DNA of 64,000 nucleotides from Segetibacter koreensis DSM 18137 (GCF_000374045.1 NZ_KB893386.1:1-64000), one strand, 5' to 3'; counted from the stretch's first letter, positions 26,410 through 35,380 are shown. Notes: generated from the letters alone by a model not told the origin. Made by a program: numbers and translations.

Positions 26410-26766
26410 TTACACTAGATTATACCGGTCATCTTGCGTAGATGGTTGTGAATAAACAAGGAATTCAAGGCTTTTTTCTTCTTTATTCATTATCCTGTGC
26501 TTTTGACCTGCTTTAATATGCAATCCCTCATTTTGATGAACAATTAATATAACGTCATCTACTTCAAAAACGGCTTTGCCTTCGATTATATAAAAAAATT
26601 GCTGCGCCTGCTTATGATAGTGTAAAACTTCCTCAGCACCGGCAGACATGCTTTCAAGCTTTATACTGATGTCTGTATTGTCAACAAAGCTCCAGGCTTC
26701 ACAATTATTACCCCACTTGTACTGTTGTAACGGATGAAATTTTGAAACAACCAAAGGAGTACTCAT
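26410..26766 (-). CDS. Small cupin-domain protein
   Basis: A 118-residue single-domain cupin. The metal-site motif 1 is HYHKQAQQFFYIIEG (His, His, Glu pattern) and motif 2 is LHIKAGQKHRIMN with the fourth His ligand. Such proteins bind a metal or a small ligand and may act as enzymes, isomerases or sensors. Substrate prediction is not possible from this sequence. It lies inside the arginine operon between argG and argC, 77 bases before argC, which suggests co-expression but not a proven role in arginine synthesis. Confidence 0.85.
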   Translation of the reverse strand: MSTPLVVSKFHPLQQYKWGNNCEAWSFVDNTDISIKLESMSAGAEEVLHYHKQAQQFFYIIEGKAVFEVDDVILIVHQNEGLHIKAGQKHRIMNKEEKSLEFLVYSQPSTQDDRYNLV

Positions 26767-26839
26767 TGTTGTAGATTATGGTTTAAAAGAAAAAACATAC
26801 TTTATTTCAAAAGACTTGTTTGCTGAAATAAATGAACCC

Positions 26840-26859
26840 AGTACAAGAGTGCGACGCAA
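26840..26859 (-). repeat. Dispersed 20-bp repeat, copy 2 (inverted)
   Basis: The minus strand reads TTGCGTCGCACTCTTGTACT, an exact match to the copies at 23546 and 35784. It lies in the 133-base gap between argG and the cupin gene and points in the direction of operon transcription, opposite to copy 1. Confidence 0.8.
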
Positions 26860-26899
26860 CAGAAGCAGAACTGAGATCTGCAGCTGGCTACAAAAAAGT

Positions 26900-28102
26900 C
26901 TAACTGTTAGTTGCACTATCTTTTACCTGGTGCCAGATCATAGTCTGATTACCGAAAATCTTGCTAAAACCTCTTACATCTTCACCCGTCCAGCCATTGT
27001 TCATTTCTCCATATTTACCAAACCGGCTACTCATTAAATCAAATTTTGATTCAATTCCCATTATTTGAAAATGATATGGTTTTAATAGTATAAAAACATC
27101 TCCTGTTACGTGCTTTTGACTGTTTCTAAGAAAAGCTTCTATGTCGCGCATTACAGGGTCAAGAATTTGGCCTTCATGCAACCAGTTACCATAAAATGAG
27201 CTAAGCTGGTCTTTCCAGCTAAGCTGCCATTTAGTAAGCACATGCTTCTCGAGAGCATGATGCGCTTTTAAAATAACCATTGGTGCCGCTGCTTCAAAAC
27301 CTACACGACCTTTTATGCCTATAATGGTATCACCTACGTGTATATCTCTTCCTATTCCGTAAGGTCCTGCTACTTCCTGTAAGTATTTAATGGCCTTTAC
27401 CGGTGTTTCAAAAGTTTCACCATTTACCTCAGTCAGCTCGCCTTCTTCAAAATGCAGCTTTATTTCTTCTGACCCTGCTTCTGTTACCTGGGTTGGCCAT
27501 GCTTCTTCGGGTAGCATTCCATAGGAGTTAAGGGTCTCTCTGCCTCCTACACTTGTTCCCCACAGGCCCTTATTGATTGAGTAGACTGACTTTTCAAAAT
27601 TCATATCTACATTCTTACTCTTGAGATATTCGATTTCTTGTTCACGACTAAGTTTAAGATCACGAATGGGAGTAATTATCTCTATGCCGGGGATCATAAT
27701 ATTGAAAATCATGTCGAATCTTACCTGGTCGTTGCCGGCACCAGTACTGCCGTGAGCAACAGCATCAGCATTTATTTCTTCTACATAATCAGAAATATGA
27801 AGCGCTTGGATAAGGCGCTCTGCGCTTACACTTAACGGATAGGTATTGTTTTTTAAGACATTTCCAAAAATCAAATATTTAATGATTGTATTATAATAAC
27901 TTTCTTCAGCTTCGACCGCCTTATGTGTTTTTACCCCTAAAGCATATGCATGATGCTCAATATGCTTTAATTCATCTTTGGTAAATCCGCCGGTATTTAC
28001 AATAATACTGTGCACCTCGTACCCCAATTCTTCGGTAAAGTATTTCACACAGAACGAGGTATCTAATCCGCCACTAAAGCCAAGAACTACTTTTTTTGAC
28101 AT
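26900..28102 (-). CDS. argG: Argininosuccinate synthase
   Basis: Joins citrulline and aspartate with ATP to form argininosuccinate. The 400 residues begin MSKKVVLGFSGGLDTSFCV, with the N-type ATP pyrophosphatase P-loop SGGLDTS, followed by HGSTGAGNDQVRFD (substrate and ATP contacts) and NKGLWGTSVGG. Length is normal. It is the second gene of the arginine operon, 35 bases after the GNAT gene, and the order GNAT-argG-argC is suggestive of a Bacteroidota arg cluster. Confidence 0.97.
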   Translation of the reverse strand: MSKKVVLGFSGGLDTSFCVKYFTEELGYEVHSIIVNTGGFTKDELKHIEHHAYALGVKTHKAVEAEESYYNTIIKYLIFGNVLKNNTYPLSVSAERLIQALHISDYVEEINADAVAHGSTGAGNDQVRFDMIFNIMIPGIEIITPIRDLKLSREQEIEYLKSKNVDMNFEKSVYSINKGLWGTSVGGRETLNSYGMLPEEAWPTQVTEAGSEEIKLHFEEGELTEVNGETFETPVKAIKYLQEVAGPYGIGRDIHVGDTIIGIKGRVGFEAAAPMVILKAHHALEKHVLTKWQLSWKDQLSSFYGNWLHEGQILDPVMRDIEAFLRNSQKHVTGDVFILLKPYHFQIMGIESKFDLMSSRFGKYGEMNNGWTGEDVRGFSKIFGNQTMIWHQVKDSATNS

Positions 28103-28137
28103 TTCACAATTAGGTTTAAAAAGTTTTTTAGAGAGAA

Positions 28138-28839
28138 TTACAGGATGATAAAAGGACTTAACAACAGGCTCGATTTAGATTTTGACTGCGATTCTTTTTT
28201 CTTTAAAAGCTTTAATAAACGGCTTTTTTTAACGTTCATAAATCTTTCGTAAAGCTTGGAATGAGCTTTAAAATCCGCTGCTGTCTCCTCCGGTTCATAA
28301 TGATCGGCAGGGTCATAAAGCATAGCAGTACAAAAACAATTCTTTCTGTCTTTGCTCATAAGAGTCTCGTAGTTTACACATGACTTACATCCCGCCCAGA
28401 ACTGGTCATCATCTGTTAATTCAGAATAAGTCACAGGCTCATATCCCAGTTCGCTGTTTATTTTCATAACAGCGAGACCAGTGGTTAATCCAAATATTTT
28501 TGCATGAGGATATTTTTCTCTCGACAAATCAAAAACTCTTTTCTTTATCTGCTTTGCTACGCCGCTTTTTCTAAATGCCGGAGCTACTATTAAACCACTA
28601 TTTGCTACGAACTGATCATGTCCCCACGCCTCTATATAACAAAATCCTACCCAGGTTCCATCAGGCAAATGCGCTATCACGGCCTTTCCCTCTTGCATTT
28701 TCTGGGCTATATAGTCCGGACTTCGCTTAGCTATGCCAGTACCCCTGGCTTTAGCCGAAGCTTCCATTTCGTCTGTGATAATTGTAGAATAATGAACATC
28801 GCCACTATTGGCTACCCTAATGATAATTTGCTGATCCAC
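28138..28839 (-). CDS. GNAT acyltransferase with C-terminal Cys cluster; candidate N-acylglutamate synthase
   Basis: A 233-residue protein that heads the arginine operon. The GNAT fold has its acyl-CoA loop at GLIVAPAFRKSGVAKQIKKRV (about 82-102), preceded by WVGFCYIEAWG. After the GNAT core comes a conserved-looking cluster of four cysteines, CKSC (151, 154) and CFC (168, 170), spaced C-x2-C-x13-C-x-C, which could bind zinc. The tail is Lys/Ser-rich. The window contains no argA or argJ, so the position at the operon head makes this the best candidate for the missing N-acylglutamate-forming step. I recall that GNAT genes in Bacteroides arg clusters have been proposed for this step. Function is inferred. 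Confidence 0.8.
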   Translation of the reverse strand: MDQQIIIRVANSGDVHYSTIITDEMEASAKARGTGIAKRSPDYIAQKMQEGKAVIAHLPDGTWVGFCYIEAWGHDQFVANSGLIVAPAFRKSGVAKQIKKRVFDLSREKYPHAKIFGLTTGLAVMKINSELGYEPVTYSELTDDDQFWAGCKSCVNYETLMSKDRKNCFCTAMLYDPADHYEPEETAADFKAHSKLYERFMNVKKSRLLKLLKKKESQSKSKSSLLLSPFIIL

Positions 28840-29241
28840 TATGATAAAAATTAAAAGAGTATTGTAAAGAAGATCGTGCCAAAACAGGTACGCGTCGTAC
28901 CTGTACCTATACGTGTTGTGATAGGCAGAATCAGATGCGTGGTCGTCGGATTAAAAATAAGAAGTTATCAGAACCCAAAATATTTACAGTACCCTTTAGT
29001 AAGGGATGCCTTGCAGAAATGTGTGTATGGGTGGTAAAATTTTCCAACTTCCTTATACAATCAAAAGTGAAATAATGATTTAAAGATGTAAAAGTATAAT
29101 ACTTTGAATTTTTTCAGCAATATTTTTTTGTAAAATTTTTTTATTTAGTCAAATTGCTTTAATTATAACGAATCTGACACAGTATTATTACAAAACATCC
29201 GAATTTTTAATCTTACAAAATCTCTCTACTTTTTTCTTTTA
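28840..29241. other. Leader and intergenic region upstream of the arginine operon
   Basis: No gene seen in these 402 bases. It holds the perfect hairpin at 28885-28903 and AT-rich sequence up to the SNF2 stop. No TAnnTTTG box could be found on the minus strand, so the operon promoter is not identified. No ArgR-like box was recognised. Confidence 0.4.
28885..28903. promoter_or_regulatory. Perfect inverted repeat upstream of the arginine operon
   Basis: CAGGTACG (28885-28892) and CGTACCTG (28896-28903) form an 8-bp perfect stem around CGT, 46 bases upstream of the first ATG of the operon. A further GTACC follows at 28904. It could be an operator for a dimeric repressor or an RNA hairpin in the leader. 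There is no U-tract, so it is not a standard terminator. Its role is inferred from position only. Confidence 0.4.
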
Positions 29242-32200
29242 TTAGCTGAATAAATACTCCAGGTCTTCTCTTGTTAAATTCTTAACAAAACCCGCATCAT
29301 CAGTTATAAGATCTGCAGCCAGTGCTTTTTTCTTTTCCTGTAGTTTAAGTATCTTATCTTCCACTGTGTCTTTACAAATCATACGGTAGGCAAAAATATT
29401 TTTTGTCTGACCTATGCGGTGAGTACGGTCAATGGCTTGCTGCTCCACGGCAGGGTTCCACCAGGGGTCAACTATGTAAACATAATCTGCTGCAGTCAGG
29501 TTAAGACCTACTCCACCTGCTTTTAAAGAAATCAGGAACACCCTGGTATCTTCATCATTCTGAAAACCCTGGATTGCCTTTTCCCGATCGGGGGCAGAAG
29601 TGCTTCCATCAAAGTATTCATACTTTACGCCCATCTCGTCAAGCCTTTCACGAATTAAAGCTAGCATACCAAGAAACTGAGAAAATATTAATGCTTTGTG
29701 GTCACTTATGTTTTCTGTGATCTCACGTACCAGCTCATCTAATTTGATGGAAACGTTCGGAAATTTTTCCTCATCTTTCATAATCGCAGGACTGTCGCAA
29801 ATCTGCCTCAGTTTCATTAAGCCCTGTAAAATAGTTAACTGAGACCTTCCTATTCCCTGACTTTCTACCACACCCAGAATTTTATCGCGGAAGTCATTTC
29901 GGAACGCATCGTAAATCTTGCGTTGCTCATCACCCATTTCACAGAAGAGTATCATCTCTGTTTTATCCGGAAGATCTTTCGCAACCTGCTCTTTGGTTCT
30001 ACGCAGAATAAACGGGTAAAGCAGTTTTCTAAGATGCTCTTTTTGCTCCTGCTCGCCAAACTTATCAATAGGAACTGCAAACTCTTGCTTGAAAAATTCC
30101 ATGGTCCCCAACATTCCGGGATTAAGAAAATTCATTTGGGCAAAAATGTCGAAAGTGTTGTTTTGTAACGGAGTACCACTTAGGCAAAGACGGCTTTTGG
30201 CTTTTAGCAGGCTCGCTGCTTTTGTTACCTTGCTTGAAGGATTTTTAATTGCCTGGCTCTCATCAAGAATTATATAATCAAACTCTGGTTCTACAAAAGA
30301 TTTTATATCACTTCTTAATGTTCCGTATGTGGTAATAATAATATCGGCCTGTGGATGTGATACCAGTTTTTTATCCCTTACTGACCCGTGATGTATATAA
30401 TAACTAAGAGAATCAGTAAACTTTTTTATCTCATTTTCCCAGTTATACATCAACGTTGTTGGGCAAACAACAAGTGCTTTTAAAGAACCTTTTGTTTCTT
30501 TTACATGCTGAATAAACGAAAGTGCCTGGATAGTTTTACCAAGACCCATATCATCAGCAAGTATGCCACCCCAATTTACTTCATGCAAATAATTCAGCCA
30601 TTGGAATCCAGACTCCTGATAAGGACGGAGGATCGGTTTAAGATGTTCCGGAGCTTCAATGGGATCAATATTTTTAAAGTCTTTCAGCTTATCATAACGC
30701 TCTTCCAGCTGAAAAAACAATTCTTCTTCGTTACGGTTTTCGTACAATTCTTCAATGACGCTAAAATGATAGCGGCTTAGCTTCATCTTTTCGCTTTTGC
30801 CCTCGCCTACCCTAAATAACAAAGAGTATTTCTTAATCCACTCTTCTGGCAAAATACCCAAAGATCCATCCTGCAACTGCACAAACTGTTGCTTGTTTGC
30901 GAAGGCTTTTTTTACATCAGCCACAGTGATCTTTTGCTCGCCGAAATATATTTCCACTTTCGCATCGAACCAATCGGTATGGCTACTGATATAAATTTTT
31001 GTAGAAGGCTTGGCAGTATTGAAACGAAAGTTTTTTAATGCTTCAAATCCAAAAACCGGGATTTCCATTTCCTTCATTGCATCTATAAAAAGAAAAAACC
31101 AATTGTTTTTCAGCACTTCTGCACCTTTCAAAACCAAATTATCAGACTCATCAGGGCGAATGAATTGTGAATGAAGACTTTCTATTTTCTTTACAATAGC
31201 CTTCTCTTCTTCCGTCTGCCGTTGAATCACCAGTAAACGATCTTGCTGAGGAATAATGATTTTTTCTTTATCCTGCGGTTTTACTTCATAGCCTTTGTAC
31301 ATAAAAACCGGTTGAAACAAAAGATAATCACCTTTTTCTTTCAACAATAGTTTGACCTCAGGCTTCAAATCCTTTATATCTTCCCGCTTAACATTGTTAA
31401 ACTGTACATTGTATTCTTTTGCCAATGGTAAAATCATTTCCTGCAATTGCCGGCTCCACTCACGTTCTTCAATCACTATTTTACCTGAGGGCAAAAACTT
31501 TTCAACTAAAAGGGAATCCTTTGGTTTTTCAAAGAGGAATAAAGTATCGTTGTAGCAGAAAAGGAGCGGAGAAGTCATCTCACTTTCTGTTACCGGAACT
31601 TCAATATGATTAAGCTTTACGAAGCATTGAACTTCATAGAAAGGTTTAATATAAGTAATATTGAAACTGAGAACTGCGGCTTCTTCACTTAAGTGAATCT
31701 TTTTTAGATTGGCAGTATTGAAAGCTTTTCTATCGGGCAAACGAAAAGAGAAGTATGGACTTGCATCGGAAAAAATCTTTTTATACCGGGGAAGCAAAAA
31801 TTCAATAATAAGATTTCGTGTTTCTTCAGGTAGTTCATCATTGTGCTGTTGTACAATATTTTCCCAAATGCCACTAAAAGGGGAATTTCGGTTTAAGTGA
31901 CGGGTTATTTCTGTAGACTGCAGCTTTCTTAATTGCTGTACAAGCATTTTATCGTCGTCGCTAAAAACTTCCGTATTGATATATTTATTAAGGTCTAGCT
32001 TTTCAGTCTTTCCTGTAAAAGCATTTCTCTCTTCATTCACTTCACCCTGCACACCTTCCACTTGTACAAAAGGATATTGATCATTATTCTGAATAAAAAC
32101 GAGTCCTAATTGCATTTCTGCCGGTTTTGCCAACTCTTCTGCCACTTCAACTTCTGCAACAGGAGATTCGTAAGCAGGCTTTTTCTGTAAACCAATTCCC

Positions 32201-33000
32201 GAGGGAGCTATCCGTTTAATAGAAGAATCAAGCACCCTTAAAAAGGGTTTTCCGTCTTTATACGCAAATTCAAACTTTCCTTTCAGGTTATCGGTCAATG
32301 AGTAGCCGTATGCCTCGAGAAGTTTATTTTTTTCTTTATCCCAGTTACGAATACTGTCAAAATAATTTACACCATACCTTGAAAGTAACTGGACAAGCAC
32401 GATCGTTTTATGTACACATAGAGGGTGTTTGTCATCGCTGTCGCAATTACAACTTGTATCGAAATTTCTTTCCTCATTCTTTTGAATAACTACCTTATAA
32501 GTTACCTGATCGAACTCGACCTCCGCTTTAACCCTTTCGTCCTTAGCCTCAATAATGGTTGCTTTATTGCTTCGCAGGTATTCTTCAGCTTCTGTATAAG
32601 ATTGGGGAGAAGTAAGAACCCGTATCATCTTCAGGTCAAGCTGCTTCATTTTTACAACCGTATGCTTCTGGTCATATACAAGGTCTTTTTCATTAAGCAT
32701 ATTGCGATCAAGCAATTCCTGCAATTGAAACAATGCAGCAGATTCATGACGACATATCTCACCAAGATTGTAAGGACAACTGCACCTGAGAGATAAAGTA
32801 GAAGATTCTTTAAACTTATTTATCAGAACTTTATAATAGGTAGAATAAATGTCATCTTTTACACGAAATGTAACGGAGGACATAAGGTCATCATATTCCA
32901 TTAACTCTACATTGCCAATTGCGTGAATCTTCTTTCCCCGACGTATAACTTCGTCTGTGCCGTTATTGTAAATATGTTTTATTAGATGCGGTAAAGCCAT
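29242..33000 (-). CDS. SNF2-family DNA helicase/ATPase with two SWIM zinc fingers
   Basis: A large Swi2/Snf2 ATPase of the HepA/RapA-like bacterial group. The N-terminal part has a SWIM finger CSCPYNLGEICRH (CxC...CxH) and a second SWIM-like finger CNCDSDDKHPLCVH about 120 residues later. A long middle region of beta-rich sequence follows. The C-terminal motor has motif I DDMGLGKTIQAL, motif II DESQAIKN, SGTPLQNN and the RecA2 blocks LKAGGVGLNLTAADYVYIVDPWWNPAVEQQAIDRTHRIGQ. I chose the ATG at 33000 (MALPHLIKHIYNN, 1252 residues). An in-frame ATG at 33081 would add 27 hydrophobic residues. A TACTTTTG box lies at 33126-33133. The role is probably chromatin or transcription-complex remodelling. 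Confidence 0.93.
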   Translation of the reverse strand: MALPHLIKHIYNNGTDEVIRRGKKIHAIGNVELMEYDDLMSSVTFRVKDDIYSTYYKVLINKFKESSTLSLRCSCPYNLGEICRHESAALFQLQELLDRNMLNEKDLVYDQKHTVVKMKQLDLKMIRVLTSPQSYTEAEEYLRSNKATIIEAKDERVKAEVEFDQVTYKVVIQKNEERNFDTSCNCDSDDKHPLCVHKTIVLVQLLSRYGVNYFDSIRNWDKEKNKLLEAYGYSLTDNLKGKFEFAYKDGKPFLRVLDSSIKRIAPSGIGLQKKPAYESPVAEVEVAEELAKPAEMQLGLVFIQNNDQYPFVQVEGVQGEVNEERNAFTGKTEKLDLNKYINTEVFSDDDKMLVQQLRKLQSTEITRHLNRNSPFSGIWENIVQQHNDELPEETRNLIIEFLLPRYKKIFSDASPYFSFRLPDRKAFNTANLKKIHLSEEAAVLSFNITYIKPFYEVQCFVKLNHIEVPVTESEMTSPLLFCYNDTLFLFEKPKDSLLVEKFLPSGKIVIEEREWSRQLQEMILPLAKEYNVQFNNVKREDIKDLKPEVKLLLKEKGDYLLFQPVFMYKGYEVKPQDKEKIIIPQQDRLLVIQRQTEEEKAIVKKIESLHSQFIRPDESDNLVLKGAEVLKNNWFFLFIDAMKEMEIPVFGFEALKNFRFNTAKPSTKIYISSHTDWFDAKVEIYFGEQKITVADVKKAFANKQQFVQLQDGSLGILPEEWIKKYSLLFRVGEGKSEKMKLSRYHFSVIEELYENRNEEELFFQLEERYDKLKDFKNIDPIEAPEHLKPILRPYQESGFQWLNYLHEVNWGGILADDMGLGKTIQALSFIQHVKETKGSLKALVVCPTTLMYNWENEIKKFTDSLSYYIHHGSVRDKKLVSHPQADIIITTYGTLRSDIKSFVEPEFDYIILDESQAIKNPSSKVTKAASLLKAKSRLCLSGTPLQNNTFDIFAQMNFLNPGMLGTMEFFKQEFAVPIDKFGEQEQKEHLRKLLYPFILRRTKEQVAKDLPDKTEMILFCEMGDEQRKIYDAFRNDFRDKILGVVESQGIGRSQLTILQGLMKLRQICDSPAIMKDEEKFPNVSIKLDELVREITENISDHKALIFSQFLGMLALIRERLDEMGVKYEYFDGSTSAPDREKAIQGFQNDEDTRVFLISLKAGGVGLNLTAADYVYIVDPWWNPAVEQQAIDRTHRIGQTKNIFAYRMICKDTVEDKILKLQEKKKALAADLITDDAGFVKNLTREDLEYLFS

Positions 33001-33484
33001 GTATATTCTTTGTTGTTGACCGATGACAAATAACAGTATTAATGAATTTAATAGTTTTTCTATCTTTAAAAATACTATCACCCTGGTTGTTACCGGTAGC
33101 CATCGTTACCGAAAAGGGCAATTTGCAAAAGTAAACAAAAACCACCCAGTTAAGAAATGGAATGAAAAAGATGTAATAAAATCTTGTTAAGACTGGGTAG
33201 TTCAAATAAAAAGAAGCTTTTACAAATAGCTATTAGAAATATTTAAATTTTTGATTGCACAAGACGGATGACATGTTTCTAAAAAGGCAAAACTTCTTAT
33301 TAAAATAGGGGAGTAAAAATAATTTTGCGCCATGTTTCTCAATATGAAATGATAAAAGTATCTCCGGCACATGTAAACTATAAACTGGCATTACAATGGA
33401 AATTCCTTTATAAGTATTTCCACTTTAGGTAACACGTGCTAAATTTTAACTTTCAATTCTTTTTCCAGGTAAAGAGATTGAACA
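33001..33484. other. Divergence-free spacer between comB and the SNF2 gene
   Basis: Holds a possible -7 box for the SNF2 gene (minus strand TACTTTTGC, 33126-33133). A plus-strand TAATTTTG at 33320-33327 is followed by a 27-codon open frame (33349-33432) that I do not support as a gene. No terminator or RNA was recognised. Confidence 0.35.
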
Positions 33485-34210
33485 CTACGCTACAACCAGT
33501 TCACCGTTTCTATAAATAGGCAGCACGTTTGCAACATCGGTAGAAACACAATACTCCAGATCTTTATGCAATCCATAAGCTGCCAACCGGTGCCAATGTG
33601 TTGTGTGCTGAATAAAACTATACAGATCATTCCGCTGCTGCCTAAAGATTTCTCTGGCCATAAGACTCGAGTCGTCGTGTATAACAAATTGTTCCTTTAC
33701 CTTGTCAATAACAGCGCCTGCGAACAAGGTGTCCTCGAGATTAAATTTATCTTTCCAGCCGGAACAGCCTAGTATTACATTTTTTTCCTGGCTGACGAGG
33801 TAATCGCAAACTGAGCTTAAATTAGCAAAGGCACCTGTGATTACTTCAGAACAGCCTTTTGCAAAAGCCATATGTAAAAGCTTTGTACCATTTGTAGTGG
33901 TTAAAACAAGTGTTTTATTTTCAATGAATTCACGAGGATATTCTGTAGGTGAATTTCCATATTGTAATCCTTCAATTACCTTTCCATCACGTTCACCCGC
34001 GGTAATAGAGCCACTAATTACATTTCCAAGTCTTTTGCATTCTTCAACTTCGGCAACAGGTATTACCCTTGCTGCGCCATTGTACAAAGCAGTTGCAATT
34101 GTTGTAGTGGCACGAAAAACATCTATTATTACCACTACTGCGTTGTGCAAATCAAACAAATGAAGCAATGCGGGTGAAAGACAAGTGAACAACGTAGGTT
34201 TTTTATCCAT
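33485..34210 (-). CDS. comB: ComB-family 2-phosphosulfolactate phosphatase
   Basis: A 241-residue ComB family protein. Matching blocks include VVVIIDVFRATTTIATALYNGAARVIPV (the DxxRATT motif near residues 30-40), AGERDGKVIEGLQYGNSPTEY and LVLTTTNGTKLLHMA. In methanogens and some bacteria ComB removes the phosphate of phosphosulfolactate. In coenzyme M synthesis it works with ComA and ComC, and neither is seen here. In Bacteroidota a role in sulfonate or sulfonolipid metabolism is possible but unproven. A TATCTTTG box (34216-34223) sits only 5 bases before the ATG, which would give a leaderless message if used. Confidence 0.85.
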   Translation of the reverse strand: MDKKPTLFTCLSPALLHLFDLHNAVVVIIDVFRATTTIATALYNGAARVIPVAEVEECKRLGNVISGSITAGERDGKVIEGLQYGNSPTEYPREFIENKTLVLTTTNGTKLLHMAFAKGCSEVITGAFANLSSVCDYLVSQEKNVILGCSGWKDKFNLEDTLFAGAVIDKVKEQFVIHDDSSLMAREIFRQQRNDLYSFIQHTTHWHRLAAYGLHKDLEYCVSTDVANVLPIYRNGELVVA

Positions 34211-34376
34211 GGCCGCAAAGATAAAAGCATAATGCTAAATTGCCGAACAGCGCATTTTTAATCAAATAAAAACATCGAGTATTGCAATTTATTCGTTTAT
34301 AGTAAAAATCAAATGAGTGTAAATTATACTTGCATATCGGATTTAGGTATTTATGCTGAAAGTATCGATTTAAAAT

Positions 34377-34411
34377 AAATGCCGCCGTTGGTAAAATCAT
34401 CAGCGGCATTT
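34377..34411 (-). terminator. Terminator after ssb
   Basis: AAATGCCGC (34377-34385) pairs perfectly with GCGGCATTT (34403-34411) around a 17-base loop. On the minus strand it follows the ssb stop (34420) by a few bases and leads into ATTTTAA. Confidence 0.6.
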
Positions 34412-34419
34412 GGATACAT

Positions 34420-34746
34420 TTATTTTTTCGAAAACACCAATAACTCATTAGCCTGTACTTCTGTTACAAATCTCTTATGGCCATCTTTATCAGTATAGCT
34501 TCGGTTAACAAGTTTACCATCAATCAGAACTTCCAAACCTTTGCTAAAAATTCTTTCTGCAATTTCAGCCGTTTTTCCCCATGCAACCACGTTATGCCAT
34601 TGAGTTTCTGTTACCTTTTCTCCTTTTGCATTTGTATAAACTTCATTTGTTGCAATATTAATTCTCGCAACTTTTTTGCCCCCTTCTAATGTTTTAATTT
34701 CAGGATTTGCACCTAAATGACCAATCAGTTGTACTTTGTTCTTCAT
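34420..34746 (-). CDS. ssb: Short single-stranded DNA-binding protein without acidic tail
   Basis: A 108-residue OB-fold SSB. It starts MKNKVQLIGHLGANPEIKTLEGGKKVARINIATNE, then carries TQWHNVVAWGKTAEIAERIFSKGLEVLIDGKLVNRSYTDKDGHKRFVTEV, all typical of SSB. The protein stops at ELLVFSKK, right after the OB fold. The disordered linker and acidic C-terminal tip (DDDIPF type) that recruit partner proteins are missing. It is thus probably an accessory paralogue, with the main replication SSB elsewhere. Alternatively this lineage uses a tail-less SSB. It is followed by its own terminator. Confidence 0.92.
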   Translation of the reverse strand: MKNKVQLIGHLGANPEIKTLEGGKKVARINIATNEVYTNAKGEKVTETQWHNVVAWGKTAEIAERIFSKGLEVLIDGKLVNRSYTDKDGHKRFVTEVQANELLVFSKK

Positions 34747-34931
34747 TTTTTTTAATTGTAATGTTTTTGATTATTTTCTGTTACCAAATTCTATTTTATA
34801 ATGATGCAAATATGAATGCGTGCAAAAGAGACAATTGGTAGTTGCCCACTTATATTCGTATATAGTTACTTTTAAGCATTTATAAACGGATAATAAGAAA
34901 TTGAATAGTTTAAAAACCATAAGTATTGTTT

Positions 34932-35306
34932 ATGGATAGCATTGACAAAAAATGCATGGAATGCAGCAAACCATTAAAAGGCAGGGCCGATAAAAAGTTT
35001 TGCGATGACTTGTGCCGCAACAGCTACAACAATAAATTAAACAGCGACTCAAATGCCTACGTCAGAAATATAAATAATATACTTAGGCGCAACAGGAGAA
35101 TTTTAGAAGAAGCACTTGCGGGACCAGAAGAAATGGCAAAAATTACAAAGCAGAAAATGCTGGAAAAAGGATTTCAGTTCAAATATTTTACGCACACATA
35201 CACAAATAAAAAAGGAAATATTTATTATTTCTGCTACGAATTTGGTTATTTAATACTTGAAGGCGACTGGCTTTTAGTTGTAAAAAGAAAAGAACCGGGG
35301 TTATAA
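34932..35306 (+). CDS. Zinc-ribbon protein of unknown function
   Basis: I take the ATG at 34932 (MDSIDKKCMEC), not the upstream in-frame TTG at 34926. The 124-residue protein begins with a four-cysteine zinc ribbon, CMECSKPLKGRADKKFCDDLCRN, a pattern seen in small nucleic-acid-linked proteins. A basic helical stretch (NNILRRNRRILEEALAG) and a C-terminal aromatic beta-rich region (FKYFTHTYTNKKGNIYYFCYEFGYL) follow. I do not recognise a named family. It is divergent from ssb and upstream of another small hydrophilic protein. The zinc ribbon and basic helix hint at nucleic acid binding. Confidence 0.7.
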   Translation: MDSIDKKCMECSKPLKGRADKKFCDDLCRNSYNNKLNSDSNAYVRNINNILRRNRRILEEALAGPEEMAKITKQKMLEKGFQFKYFTHTYTNKKGNIYYFCYEFGYLILEGDWLLVVKRKEPGL

Positions 35307-35380
35307 GCAAACCAAATCATTATTCCCTGTTATATGTCTTGTTGGCACAACATTAGCAGTATTAGTATAAATTATCTGAA

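Noticed and set aside
33349-33432. 27-codon plus-strand frame after a TAATTTTG box
   Set aside because: Too short to support, no similarity recognised, and the promoter box lacks a spaced TTG. Not listed as a gene.
29242-35306. A defence island (SNF2 helicase, ssb, zinc-ribbon protein)
   Set aside because: Neighbours are housekeeping genes, and no nuclease, methyltransferase or other defence hallmark is present. The SNF2 protein is of the common Bacteroidota type.
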